NCBI RefSeq assembly: GCF_051487185.1
Contig: NZ_JAHVDK010000001.1
Location: 124,001 to 188,000, forward strand
Length of the DNA stretch: 64,000 nt
Origin: Inquilinus limosus_F
Lineage (GTDB): Bacteria; Pseudomonadota; Alphaproteobacteria; DSM-16000; Inquilinaceae
Direction: 5' to 3'
Shown here: piece after piece, positions 1 to 8,320 of the stretch
Position numbering within the stretch: position 1 is the first letter of the stretch
Layout of the letters: each line of letters begins with the position of its first letter
Made by a program: the position numbers and the translations under genes
The notes under the pieces: generated by a model
The model's database searches: none
Seen by the model: only the letters and a program-made list of their open reading frames with translations
Told to the model about the DNA's origin: nothing

Positions 1-736
1 GCTGGTTCATGTCGGTCAGCAGCGCGACCGTCGGCAGGCCACCGCCATTGGCGACGTCGACGATCGACCGCGCCAGGGCGCGGGCATCGCCGATGTCGCT
101 CATGAAGGCGCCGGTGCCGAACTTGACGTCCATCACCAGCCCGCCCAGCCCGGCCGCCATCTTCTTCGACAGGATCGAGGCGGTGATCAGGTCGATCGAC
201 TCGACCGTGCCGGTGGTGTCGCGGATGGCGTAGATGCGGCGGTCGGCCGGGGCGATGTCGCGGGTGGCGCCGACCACGGCGCAGCCGGCCGACCGCACCA
301 CCCGGTCCAGCACATATGTCTCCGGCTGGCTGACATAGCCCGGGATCGAATCCATCTTGTCCAGCGTGCCGCCGGTATGGCCCAGGCCGCGGCCGGAGAT
401 CATCGGCACGAAGCCGCCGCAGGCGGCGACGATCGGGGCCAGGATCAGGCTGGTCTTATCGCCGATGCCGCCGGTCGAATGCTTGTCCAGCACCGGGCCG
501 GGCAGATTGGCCGCCGACCAGTCCAACACCCGGCCGGACCGCGCCATGGCGCGAGTGAAGGCCACCCGCTCCGGCATCGTCATGCCGCGGAAGAAAATGG
601 CCATGGCGAACGCGGCGATCTGGGCGTCGGTGACGCTGCCGTCGACCGCGCCGCGCACCATCGCCTCGATCTCGGCGTCGTCGAGCGTGGCCCCGTCGCG
701 CTTGCGGCGGATGATCTCCTGCGGCAGCAGCGTCAT
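1..736 (-). CDS. deoA: Thymidine phosphorylase, C-terminus beyond window
   Basis: Splits thymidine or deoxyuridine with phosphate into free base and deoxyribose-1-phosphate in the cytosol. About 245 codons from the start are present; the gene runs off the left edge. Clear family marks are KHSTGGIGDKTS at residues 85-96, which binds phosphate and pyrimidine, and GRGLGHTGGTLDKMDSIPG at 115-133. The start is the ATG whose product begins MTLLPQEIIRRKRDG, the usual N-terminus of the family. It is the last visible gene of a nucleoside uptake and salvage operon, 124 bases after the cytidine deaminase gene. A 12-codon open frame ends one base before its ATG. Function is inferred from motifs and is well supported by context. 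Confidence 0.95.
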   Translation of the reverse strand, partial: MTLLPQEIIRRKRDGATLDDAEIEAMVRGAVDGSVTDAQIAAFAMAIFFRGMTMPERVAFTRAMARSGRVLDWSAANLPGPVLDKHSTGGIGDKTSLILAPIVAACGGFVPMISGRGLGHTGGTLDKMDSIPGYVSQPETYVLDRVVRSAGCAVVGATRDIAPADRRIYAIRDTTGTVESIDLITASILSKKMAAGLGGLVMDVKFGTGAFMSDIGDARALARSIVDVANGGGLPTVALLTDMNQ

Positions 737-737
737 G

Positions 738-776
738 TCAGCGGCCCTCGGCCGGCACGGCAGCGGTCTCGGACAT
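738..776 (-). other. 12-codon open frame touching the deoA start (possible leader peptide)
   Basis: An ATG frame encoding MSETAAVPAEGR ends in TGA one base before the deoA ATG (TGACATG). A GAGGG stretch lies six bases before its ATG. The arrangement would allow translational coupling into deoA across an otherwise untranslated 124-base gap. It may equally be chance or a short remnant; there is no comparative evidence. Confidence 0.25.
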
Positions 777-860
777 GGCGACCCTCGGGCGAATCCGTTT
801 GGACACGGTTGGTTCTTACTAGGACGGGATCGGGTCGGACGCCAGAGCCGTTCTGCGGCG

Positions 861-1277
861 TCAGTCCTGCAGATTCTCCGGCCCGAAGGAATGGGGCAGC
901 AGGGCGTCGAGCGTCGTGGTCATGCGCAGCCCCTCCGGCCCGCAGACATGGATCTTCGTGTCGCCGCGGGCGAACTCCCGGATGCGCTGGCGGCAGCCGC
1001 CGCAGGGCGTGCACAGCAGCGCATCGCCAGCGTCGCCGCCGATCACCACGATCTCGGCGATCGCCTTGTCGCCTGCCGCGACCATGACGCCGATCGCCGT
1101 CGCCTCGGCGCATTGGCTCTGTGGATAGGCGGCGTTCTCGACATTGCAGCCGGCATGGATGCGGCCATCCTGCGTGCGGATCGCGGCGCCGACCGGGAAA
1201 TGCGAATAGGGCACATGGGCGCGGGCGCGGGCCCCGCTCGCAGCCTGGAACAGCGCCTCGAAGCCGGGGTCGCTCAT
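861..1277 (-). CDS. cdd: Cytidine deaminase
   Basis: Hydrolytically deaminates cytidine and deoxycytidine to uridine and deoxyuridine, which feed the phosphorylase encoded next. The 138-residue length fits the small homotetrameric class. Zinc-site residues are visible as C56-A-E58 (CAEATAIG, with E58 as proton shuttle) and P-C92-G-G-C95 (PCGGCRQ). The substrate-binding stretch GCNVENAAYP is at 43-52. The start lies four bases after the upstream permease stop, so the genes are probably one transcript. The combination of transporter, deaminase and phosphorylase indicates pyrimidine nucleoside salvage. Confidence 0.96.
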   Translation of the reverse strand: MSDPGFEALFQAASGARARAHVPYSHFPVGAAIRTQDGRIHAGCNVENAAYPQSQCAEATAIGVMVAAGDKAIAEIVVIGGDAGDALLCTPCGGCRQRIREFARGDTKIHVCGPEGLRMTTTLDALLPHSFGPENLQD

Positions 1278-1280
1278 GGC

Positions 1281-2249
1281 TCAGCGTTCCTTGACGTAGG
1301 GGATGCCGCTCGCCTTCGGTGCGGTCGCCCGGCCGATGAAGCCGGCGAGCAGGACCACCGTCAGGATATAGGGCAGCGCCTGGATGAACTGCACCGGGAT
1401 CTCGCCGATGCCGGGGATGACGGTGCCCTGCAGCCGCGCCTCGATCGCCTCCAGGAGGCCGAAGAGCAGGCAGGTGAACATCACCGGCCACGGCTTCCAC
1501 TTGGCGAAGATCAGGGCGGCGAGGGCGAGATAGCCCTTGCCGGCCGTCATCTCCGGGCCGAAGGAGGCATTCTGCGCCACCGACAGATAGGTGCCGGCGA
1601 AACCGCAGAGCACGCCGGTGAGGGCGATCGCCCGGTAGCGCAGCCTGACGACCGAGATGCCGGCGGTGTCCACCGCCGCCGGGTTCTCGCCGACCGCGCG
1701 CAGCCGCAGGCCGAAGCGGGTGCGGTAGACGATCCAGGCCACCAGCGGCACGGCCAGGAAGGCGACATAGACCAGGATCGAATGGCCGGAGACCAGCTCG
1801 GACCAGATTGGTCCGATCACCGGCACGTCGCGCAGCGTATCGGCCAGCGGCAGCGCGATCTGCTGGAACCGGGCGTCGCCCTCCAGCGGCGGGGTCTGGC
1901 CGCCGCGCTGGTACCAGGCGATGCCAAGCGTGACCGTCAGGCCCGAGGCCAGGATGTTGATGGCGAGGCCGGAGACCACCTGGTTGCCGCGATGGGTGAT
2001 CGAGGCGTAGCCGTGCAGCAGGGCCAGCACGACCGAGACCACCACGCCCATGCCGAGCCCGGCCCAGGCCGACCCGGCATAGGCCGCGGTGGCGGCCGAG
2101 GCGAAGGCGGCGGCCAGCATCTTGCCCTCGAGCCCGATGTCGACCAGCCCGGCCCGTTCGGCGAAGAGGCCGGCGAGCGCCGCCAGCACCAGCGGCGTCG
2201 AGGTGCGGATCATAGCGTCGAGCAGGGCGACGATGTCGAGCAGGGTCAT
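1281..2249 (-). CDS. Nucleoside-type ABC transporter permease, second subunit
   Basis: A 322-residue inner-membrane permease of the branched-chain/Bmp (BPD_transp_2) family, in the place of YufQ/NupQ-type subunits. The protein is strongly hydrophobic with roughly eight to ten membrane segments. It carries the family stretch GLVDIGLEGKMLAAAFAS near residues 32-49 and the cytoplasmic EAA-like part VGENPAAVDTAGI. The ATG overlaps the stop of the first permease gene by four bases (ATGA), which fixes the start; a longer upstream reading of the same frame belongs to the overlapping gene's shadow. It is predicted to form the channel with the other permease and the double ATPase encoded upstream. Confidence 0.9.
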   Translation of the reverse strand: MTLLDIVALLDAMIRTSTPLVLAALAGLFAERAGLVDIGLEGKMLAAAFASAATAAYAGSAWAGLGMGVVVSVVLALLHGYASITHRGNQVVSGLAINILASGLTVTLGIAWYQRGGQTPPLEGDARFQQIALPLADTLRDVPVIGPIWSELVSGHSILVYVAFLAVPLVAWIVYRTRFGLRLRAVGENPAAVDTAGISVVRLRYRAIALTGVLCGFAGTYLSVAQNASFGPEMTAGKGYLALAALIFAKWKPWPVMFTCLLFGLLEAIEARLQGTVIPGIGEIPVQFIQALPYILTVVLLAGFIGRATAPKASGIPYVKER

Positions 2250-3424
2250 GAGCCGGTTCCCCGCGCCGCCTGCAGCGCCGGCTCGCGGCGCCGGAACAGC
2301 GCCTCGATCCGCGGCCGGAACATGTTCTCCAGCGCGCCGGCGAACAGGATCACCAGCCCCTGGATCACCACCACCATCCAGCGCGTGATCTCCGGCATGT
2401 CGAAGTTCAGCTCGGCCCCGCCCTGGTAGAGGGCGCCGAACAGCAGCGCCGCGAAGATGATGCCGAAGGGATGGTTGCGGCCCATCAGCGACACGGCGAT
2501 GCCGACGAAGCCGGCGCCGGCGACGAAGTTCAGCAGGATGCGCCGCTGCACCCCCATGATCTCGTTCAGCGCGATGAAGCCGGCGAGCGCGCCCGAGATG
2601 CACATCGCCAGGATGATGATGCCGGCGACCGAGATGCCGCCATAGACCGCGGCGCGGGGATTCAGCCCGACGGTCCGCAGGGCATAGCCCCAGCGGGTGC
2701 GCCAGACGAAGATCCAGACGAAGACGCAGCAGGCGAGCGCCCACAGGAAGGACAGGTTCAGCGGCAGCCGCCGCATCCGGATCCCGAACCAGGACAGGAC
2801 CTCGCTGATGGTCGGCAGCACGGTACCGGCGGCGAAGGCCCGGCTCTCCGGCGACTGCTGGCCCGGCGCGATCAGCACATGGACCATCAGATAGACCATC
2901 AGCGACGAGGCGATGAAGTTGAACATGATCGTCGTGATGACGATGTGGCTGCCTCGCTTGGCCTGGAGATAGGCCGGGATGAAGGCCCAGGCGGCGCCGA
3001 ACAGGGCCGCGGCGACGATCGCCAGCGGCAGCACCAGGATGAAGGGCAGGAAGTCGAGATAGAGGCAGACGAGGCCGACCCCGAGCCCGGCGACATAGGC
3101 CTGGCCCTCGGCGCCGATGTTGAACAGCCCGGCATGGAAGGCGACCGCCACGGCCAGGCCGGCGAAGATGAAGTTGGTGGTGTAGTAGAGCGTGTAGCTC
3201 CAGTTCGGGAAGCTGCCGAAGGCGCCCTTCAGCAGCAGCCCCGCCGCGCGCACCGGGGTGTAGAAATAATCCGCCCCGGCCAGCGTGCCGTCGGCGTACT
3301 GACCCCAATAGATCACCAGCACCACCAGCCCGGCGGCGATGAAGGCGAGGACCAGGTTGACCGCCGGGATCAGCCCGATCGACACCCAGCGCGGCACCGC
3401 GGCCGGACGGCCGAGGGCGCTCAT
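2246..3424 (-). CDS. Nucleoside-type ABC transporter permease, first subunit
   Basis: A 392-residue inner-membrane permease (BPD_transp_2 family, YufP/NupP-like), longer than its partner as is usual for this transporter class. It has many membrane segments, and FNIGAEGQAYVAGLG near residue 100 matches the family's conserved N-terminal motif. The last four bases overlap the next permease. Upstream, a toxin-antitoxin pair on the opposite strand separates it from the ATPase gene by about 760 bases, so transcription of this subunit has to read through antisense genes or start locally. Substrate class is inferred from the cdd and deoA neighbours. Confidence 0.9.
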   Translation of the reverse strand: MSALGRPAAVPRWVSIGLIPAVNLVLAFIAAGLVVLVIYWGQYADGTLAGADYFYTPVRAAGLLLKGAFGSFPNWSYTLYYTTNFIFAGLAVAVAFHAGLFNIGAEGQAYVAGLGVGLVCLYLDFLPFILVLPLAIVAAALFGAAWAFIPAYLQAKRGSHIVITTIMFNFIASSLMVYLMVHVLIAPGQQSPESRAFAAGTVLPTISEVLSWFGIRMRRLPLNLSFLWALACCVFVWIFVWRTRWGYALRTVGLNPRAAVYGGISVAGIIILAMCISGALAGFIALNEIMGVQRRILLNFVAGAGFVGIAVSLMGRNHPFGIIFAALLFGALYQGGAELNFDMPEITRWMVVVIQGLVILFAGALENMFRPRIEALFRRREPALQAARGTGS

Positions 3425-3504
3425 TCCATACCTCGCATGGGGTGCGCGTTCTCGCGCCGCAGGCTGGATTGTTGAAGGTGCGCCAATGGCGTACTATCTT
3501 TGCA

Positions 3505-3765
3505 ATGCAGATCGAGTTCGATCCCCGCAAGGACGCCATCAATGTCGAAAAGCACGGCGTATCGCTGGCGCGGGCGGTATCGCTGTTCGCGAACCTGAGC
3601 GTCGATCGGCTCGATCTCCGTCGCGACTATGCCGAACAGAGACGGATCGCTTACGGCTATGTCGAGGGACGGCTTTTCGTCTGCGTCTATACCGAGCGCA
3701 GCGAGAGGCGCCGCATCATTTCGCTTCGCAAGGCCAACAGCCGGGAGGTCAGGCGCTATGGCTGA
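3505..3765 (+). CDS. brnT: BrnT-family toxin
   Basis: An 86-residue protein with the BrnT ribonuclease-fold pattern: MQIEFDPRKDAINVEKHGVS at the N-terminus, a GYVEGRLFVCVYTER core strand pair, and the basic end RRRIISLRKANSREVRRYG. BrnT toxins are RelE-fold endoribonucleases that stop translation. The ATG at 3505 was chosen because the family begins at the (M)xxEFDPxKxxxNxxKHGV segment; 21 additional in-frame upstream codons are unlikely to be used. Its TGA overlaps the next gene's start region, typical for toxin-antitoxin pairs. It lies antisense inside the nucleoside transporter operon. Confidence 0.88.
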   Translation: MQIEFDPRKDAINVEKHGVSLARAVSLFANLSVDRLDLRRDYAEQRRIAYGYVEGRLFVCVYTERSERRRIISLRKANSREVRRYG

Positions 3766-4180
3766 CATGGTCCGCAGCAAACCCGATGGATCCTTTGTCG
3801 TGCTTCGAGACGACGGCAGCGAGGTTCCATATGCGCCGGCGCCGACCGACTGGGCGGCGATCGACGCCATGACGGATGATGAAATCGCCGCCCGCATCGC
3901 GGCGGATCCGGACGCCGCCCCTGATCTGACGCTGCCGCAGGTCCGGCGGATCTTCATGATCTCGCGCCGCGCTGCCGCACCCGCATTCCGCGTCAAGGCG
4001 CTGCGGCGCGCGCTGGGGTTGTCCCAGCCAGAATTCGCCAGGCGGTACGGCCTTCCTCTGGCGACGGTGAGGAACTGGGAACAGCGACGGCGCGTGCCGG
4101 ACGAAGCCGGCATGGCCCTGCTGAAGGTGATCGCCGCCGATCCGGAAGGCACGCGCCGGCTGCTGGAGGAGACCACATAG
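3758..4180 (+). CDS. Helix-turn-helix antitoxin partner of BrnT
   Basis: A 140-residue protein with a C-terminal XRE-type helix-turn-helix (ALRRALGLSQPEFARRYGLP followed by ATVRNWEQ) and an N-terminal part rich in acidic residues (MTDDEIAARIAADPDAAPDL) that probably wraps the toxin. Canonical BrnA antitoxins have a ribbon-helix-helix DNA-binding domain, so this is a variant pairing. Such HTH partners are also found next to BrnT in other proteobacteria, as far as I recall. The ATG overlaps the toxin stop by eight bases. Only one base separates its stop from the convergent stop of the ABC ATPase gene. Autorepression is expected but no operator was identified. Confidence 0.82.
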   Translation: MADMVRSKPDGSFVVLRDDGSEVPYAPAPTDWAAIDAMTDDEIAARIAADPDAAPDLTLPQVRRIFMISRRAAAPAFRVKALRRALGLSQPEFARRYGLPLATVRNWEQRRRVPDEAGMALLKVIAADPEGTRRLLEETT

Positions 4181-4181
4181 C

Positions 4182-5765
4182 TCATTCCGCCGCCTCCTGC
4201 TGGACGCCGGCCATCATCAGGCCCAGCGACTGCTCGCTGGCGCCGTCGGCCGCGACCTCGCCGACGATCATGCCGTCGAACATCACCAGGATGCGGTCGG
4301 CCAGCGAGCGGATCTCGTCGAGCTCGACCGACACCAGCAGGATCGCCTTGCCGCTGTCGCGCAGCGCCACCAGGCGGCGGTGGATCGCCTCGATCGCGCC
4401 GATGTCGACGCCGCGGGTCGGCTGGCCGACCAGCAGCACCTGCGGGTCGCGCTCGACCTCGCGGCCGACGATGATCTTCTGCTGGTTGCCGCCGGAGAAA
4501 TTGCCCGCCTTGAGATGCGGGTTGGGCGGCCGGACGTCGTAGTCGCGCATCAGCCGCTCGCAATGCGCCACAACCTTACGGCCGTCGGTCATCACCGCGC
4601 CGTTATAGGCCGGGTCGTCGTGATGGCCGAGGATCGAGCATTCGGCGGCGGTGAAGGCGGTGACCAGCCCCTCGCGGTGCCGGTCCTCAGGCACATGGCC
4701 GACGCCGAGGCCGCGCAGCGTCCTGGCGTCGACATGCGGCAGGGTCGAGAGCGCGGTGCCGCCGACCACGATGTCGCCCTTGGCCGGCCGCACCATGCCG
4801 GCCAGCGCGGCCAGCAGCTCCGACTGGCCGTTGCCGGACACGCCGGCGATGCCGACGATCTCGCCGGCGCGCAGGGCGAAGGACACGTCCTTGACCCGGC
4901 GCACACCCTGGCCGTCGACGACGTCGAGGCCGTGCACCTCCAGCAGCGTCTCGGCCGGCCGCGCCGGGGTCTTGTCGACGCGCAGCAGCACCTTGCGGCC
5001 GACCATCAGCTCGGCCAGCTGTTCGCGGCTGGTGTCGCGGGTGGCGACATTGGCGACGACGCGGCCCTGCCGCATCACCGTCACCGCGTCGGTGATCGCC
5101 ATGATCTCGCGCAGCTTGTGGGTGATCAGGATCACAGTCTTGCCCTGGGCCCGCAGCGCCGCGAGGATGCGGAACAGGTGGTCGGCTTCCTGCGGCGTCA
5201 GCACGCCGGTCGGCTCGTCCAGGATCAGGATGTCGGCACCGCGGTACAGCGCCTTCAGGATCTCGACCCGCTGCTGCAGCCCGACCGGCAGGTCGCCGAC
5301 CACGGCGTCGACCGGCACCTCGAGGCTGTATTCGCGCTCCAGCCGCTGCAGCTCCGCCCGCGCCCGGGCCTTGCCGCCGGCCAAGAGGGCACCGCCTTCG
5401 GCGCCCAGGATCACGTTCTCCAGCACGGTGAAGGGTTCGACCAGCATGAAGTGCTGGTGCACCATGCCGATGCCGGCCGCGATCGCGTCGCTGGAGGAGG
5501 TGATGCGCTGCGGCCGGCCGTTGACCAGGATCTCCCCGCTGTCGGCCTCGTAGAAGCCGTACAGGATCGACATCAGGGTCGACTTGCCGGCGCCGTTCTC
5601 GCCGATGATCCCGTGGATCGTGCCGGGGGCGATCGTCAGCGAGACGTCCTGGTTGGCCCGGACCGGGCCGAAGCTCTTGTTGATGCCGCGCAATTCGATG
5701 GCCGGCGGTCCCCCCGCAAGGGAACCGCCGGCCACCGCGGCGCGGGTCACGCCGTCATTGTCCAT
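4182..5765 (-). CDS. Nucleoside-type ABC transporter ATP-binding protein (two ABC domains)
   Basis: A 527-residue protein with two fused nucleotide-binding domains, as in YufO/NupO and sugar-type importers. Domain 1 has Walker A GENGAGKST at 55-63, the Q-loop region MVHQHFMLVEP, signature PVGLQQRVEIL and Walker B ILILDEPTGVLTP. Domain 2 has a degenerate Walker A (GVSGNGQSELL) and signature FSGGNQQKIIVGRE. This asymmetry is normal for the family. It follows the binding protein gene by 19 bases. The gene order binding protein, ATPase, permease, permease is the standard one except for the toxin-antitoxin pair placed after this gene. Confidence 0.95.
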   Translation of the reverse strand: MDNDGVTRAAVAGGSLAGGPPAIELRGINKSFGPVRANQDVSLTIAPGTIHGIIGENGAGKSTLMSILYGFYEADSGEILVNGRPQRITSSSDAIAAGIGMVHQHFMLVEPFTVLENVILGAEGGALLAGGKARARAELQRLEREYSLEVPVDAVVGDLPVGLQQRVEILKALYRGADILILDEPTGVLTPQEADHLFRILAALRAQGKTVILITHKLREIMAITDAVTVMRQGRVVANVATRDTSREQLAELMVGRKVLLRVDKTPARPAETLLEVHGLDVVDGQGVRRVKDVSFALRAGEIVGIAGVSGNGQSELLAALAGMVRPAKGDIVVGGTALSTLPHVDARTLRGLGVGHVPEDRHREGLVTAFTAAECSILGHHDDPAYNGAVMTDGRKVVAHCERLMRDYDVRPPNPHLKAGNFSGGNQQKIIVGREVERDPQVLLVGQPTRGVDIGAIEAIHRRLVALRDSGKAILLVSVELDEIRSLADRILVMFDGMIVGEVAADGASEQSLGLMMAGVQQEAAE

Positions 5766-5784
5766 CTGCGCTCTGGCGCCGCCG

Positions 5785-6780
5785 TCACAGCGGGCAGGAG
5801 TTGTTGGTGCGGTAGTCCACCACCTGGATCGAGCCGTCGATGATGCCCTTCGCCGCGGCGTCGACCTTCTGCTTCATCTCCGGCGTGATCAGCTTGGCGT
5901 TGTTGTCGTCCAGCGCCCAGCCCACGCCCTCCTCCTTGAGGCCGAGCACCTTCACGCCCGGCTTCCAGCTGCCGTCCTGTGCGGTCTTGAAGACATCGTA
6001 GGCGGCGACGTCGACGCGCTTCAGCATCGAGGTCAGGACCGAGCCCGGATGCAGGTGGTTCTGGTTGCTGTCGACGCCGATCGACAGCTTCTTGGCATCG
6101 GCCGCGGCCTGCAGCACGCCGAGGCCGGTCGCGCCCGCCGCGGCATAGACCACGTCGGCGCCGCGGTCGAACTGGCTCCGCGCCAGTTCGCCGCCCTTGG
6201 TCGGGTCGTTCCAGGCGGCCGGGGTGGTGCCGGTCATGTTCTGCAGCACCTTGATGCTGGAATTGGCGTAATGCGCGCCCTGGACGTAGCCGCAGCCGAA
6301 GGCGCGGATCAGCGGGATGTCCATGCCGCCGACGAAGCCGACCGTGCCGGTCTTCGAGGCCAGCGCCGCCAGCACGCCGACCAGGAAGGAGCCCTCCTGC
6401 TCCTTGAACACGATCGACTGGACGTTCGGCTTCTCGACCACCGCGTCGATGATCGCGAACTTCACGTCCGGGAACTCCTCGGCCACGATCTCCAGCGCCG
6501 GCGCCTGGGCGAAGCCGACGGCGATCACGACATTGGCGCCGTTCTCGGCCATGCGGCGCAGCGCCTGCTCGCGCTGGGATTCGTTGGTGACCTCGAACTC
6601 GGCGATCTTGATGCCGGACTCGTCGGACCACTTCTTCGAGCCGTTGTAGATGCCTTCGTTGAAGGAGCGGTCGAACTTGCCGCCCATGTCGAAGACCACT
6701 GCCGGCTTCACCTCCTCGGCGAACGCAGCCCCGGCCACGAGCGCCGTGGAGAGGGCGAGGGCGGAAAGAAGCTTTTTCAT
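5785..6780 (-). CDS. Bmp-family nucleoside-binding periplasmic protein
   Basis: A 331-residue exported binding protein of the PnrA/BmpA family that would capture nucleosides in the periplasm for the ABC importer. The signal peptide MKKLLSALALSTALVAGAAFA is followed by EEVKPAVVFDMGGKFDRSFN, where FDMGGKFDRSFNE is the family's ligand-loop signature. There is no lipobox cysteine, so it should be soluble rather than lipid-anchored. The start at 6780 gives a canonical signal peptide; the frame stays open upstream but without plausible coding. First gene of the operon; the next gene starts 19 bases after its stop. Confidence 0.94.
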   Translation of the reverse strand: MKKLLSALALSTALVAGAAFAEEVKPAVVFDMGGKFDRSFNEGIYNGSKKWSDESGIKIAEFEVTNESQREQALRRMAENGANVVIAVGFAQAPALEIVAEEFPDVKFAIIDAVVEKPNVQSIVFKEQEGSFLVGVLAALASKTGTVGFVGGMDIPLIRAFGCGYVQGAHYANSSIKVLQNMTGTTPAAWNDPTKGGELARSQFDRGADVVYAAAGATGLGVLQAAADAKKLSIGVDSNQNHLHPGSVLTSMLKRVDVAAYDVFKTAQDGSWKPGVKVLGLKEEGVGWALDDNNAKLITPEMKQKVDAAAKGIIDGSIQVVDYRTNNSCPL

Positions 6781-6896
6781 TGTTGGAAGACGCTCCCTGT
6801 CGAACCAAGAGTCAGAACATATCTGCCATGCGCATGGGGCGCCAGCGCCGCGAGGGTCTGGACGCCCGAGGCATGAGCGGGAGGATGTGGAAAAGC

Positions 6897-6910
6897 TGAC
6901 CAAACGGTCA
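6897..6910. promoter_or_regulatory. Inverted repeat TGACC-N4-GGTCA upstream of the nucleoside operon
   Basis: TGACCAAACGGTCA is a perfect 5-4-5 inverted repeat about 115 bases before the binding-protein start. On the minus strand it includes TTGACC, a possible -35 element, so it could be an operator over the operon promoter. No -10 element is convincing and the binding regulator is unknown; the LysR gene next door is a candidate. Confidence 0.3.
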
Positions 6911-7011
6911 AAACAATTCTTCACTGAAACCGGGCGGCCGCACGATCGCGGCGATCGTGCTTTCGGCGCCGTGTGGATCATCGGCCGGGACCAGCCCCTC
7001 GCCGAAGGCCC

Positions 7012-7917
7012 TCAACCAGCGGCCGTGGCCACCAGCCAGTCGCGGAAGGCGCGGACGGCCGGGCGGTCGATCGCATCGGTCCGGCACAGGAAGTGATAGG
7101 CGTAGTCAGCCACCTGGCTGTCCGGGAACGGCCGGACTAGCCGGCCACTGGTCAGGTCGTCGGCCATGATCGAGCTGCGGCCGATGGCCACCCCTTCGCC
7201 CGCCGCGGCGGCCTGCAGCATCATGTGGCTGTCGCTGTAGCGCGGCCCGCGCCGGGGGTCGACATCGTCGAGCCCGAAATGCAGCAGCCATTGCTGCCAG
7301 GTGACCCAGGGTTCGTCGTCCCCGGTCAGTACGTCGTGGATCAGGGTGTGGTGGCGCAGATCCTCCGGCCGGCGCAGCGGATTCGGCCCGTCATGCAGCA
7401 GCTTCGGACTGCACACCGGGAACACCTCGTCGCCAAGGAAGCGCTCGACATAGAGGCCGGGCCAGCCGCCGCGGCCGTAGCGCAGGGCGATGTCGACCCG
7501 TTCGCGCCGGAAATCCACGGCCTGGTGCTGGGCCCGGACCTCGATCTCGATGCCCGGGTTGAGCCGCCGGAACTCACCCAACCGCGGCAGCAGCCAGCGC
7601 ACGGCGAAGGAGGGCAGCACCGTGACCGACAGCACGGTCTGGCCGCCATCGGCCCGGACCCGCGCCACCGCCTCGGCCAGGCGGTCGAAGCCGCGGGTCA
7701 GCTGCGGCGCCAGGGTCCGGCCTTGCTCGGTCAACGCCAGACCGCGCGCCAGGCGCTGGAACAGGGCGAGGCCGAGATACGCCTCCAGCGCCTTGACCTG
7801 ATGGCTGACCGCGGCGGGCGTGACCGCGAGCTCGTCGGCCGCGTCGACGAAGCTGAGATGGCGGGCGGCGGCCTCGAAGGCGCGAAGGGCGTTCAACGGT
7901 GGCAGGCGGCGCGCCAT
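7012..7917 (-). CDS. LysR-family transcriptional regulator, GcvA type
   Basis: A 301-residue DNA-binding regulator. The N-terminal winged helix-turn-helix has the GcvA-group form (PPLNALRAFEAAARHLSF, then VTPAAVSHQVKALE near residues 32-45), followed by a periplasmic-binding-protein-like effector domain (SVTVLPSFAVRWLLPRL and GRGGWPGLYVERFLGDE). It is divergent from a DUF1127 peptide gene 147 bases away, a pairing common in alphaproteobacteria. It also lies upstream of, and codirectional with, the nucleoside operon, which it might control. Effector unknown. Confidence 0.92.
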   Translation of the reverse strand: MARRLPPLNALRAFEAAARHLSFVDAADELAVTPAAVSHQVKALEAYLGLALFQRLARGLALTEQGRTLAPQLTRGFDRLAEAVARVRADGGQTVLSVTVLPSFAVRWLLPRLGEFRRLNPGIEIEVRAQHQAVDFRRERVDIALRYGRGGWPGLYVERFLGDEVFPVCSPKLLHDGPNPLRRPEDLRHHTLIHDVLTGDDEPWVTWQQWLLHFGLDDVDPRRGPRYSDSHMMLQAAAAGEGVAIGRSSIMADDLTSGRLVRPFPDSQVADYAYHFLCRTDAIDRPAVRAFRDWLVATAAG

Positions 7918-8064
7918 CGGATCGGGCCGGTCGGAGCGATAGAATTTCTAAGCCATAGCACGAGAAAGCCTCGTTTGTCGAAGCGAGAACGAAGGCGCAA
8001 CTATCAAGGCAAGGGAGGTCGCCCTGCCACGGGGCGGCCGCCTCTGGAAGCAAGGAGAACCGCC

Positions 8065-8277
8065 ATGTCCACCACCGGATTCTCGCTCACCACGTCCCGC
8101 AACGCCGCCGCCGGCGGGGGCTTGGTCCTGCGCCTGATCGACCGGGTGCTGGAGTGGCAGGACCGTGACCGGCAGCGCCGCCACCTGTCCACCCTCGACG
8201 ATCACATCCTGGCCGATGTCGGCCTGAGCCATGGCGACGTCGAGTCGGAGGTCCGCAAGCCGTTCTGGCGCGCCTGA
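8065..8277 (+). CDS. DUF1127 domain peptide
   Basis: A 70-residue protein whose C-terminal half is a DUF1127 domain: WQDRDRQRRHLSTLDDHILADVGL, ending with DVESEVRKPFW. A good ribosome site (AAGGAGAA) lies six bases before the ATG, which fixes the start. Small arginine-rich DUF1127 proteins have been linked in other alphaproteobacteria to phosphate, carbon or RNA-related stress responses, but the role here is not known. Divergent from the GcvA-type regulator. Confidence 0.88.
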   Translation: MSTTGFSLTTSRNAAAGGGLVLRLIDRVLEWQDRDRQRRHLSTLDDHILADVGLSHGDVESEVRKPFWRA

Positions 8278-8320
8278 TCTCGAGCGGCCCGCTAGAGAGA
8301 GCTCTTCGGAATTCCGAACA

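Noticed and set aside
357..2429. Long plus-strand open frame (690 codons) opposite the nucleoside operon
   Set aside because: It is a G+C-driven antisense frame; the minus strand carries clear families in the same place and the product is low-complexity.
1281..3542. A single 753-residue permease spanning both permease genes
   Set aside because: The second permease starts at the ATGA overlap at 2249; the open frame upstream of it is the shadow of the first permease.
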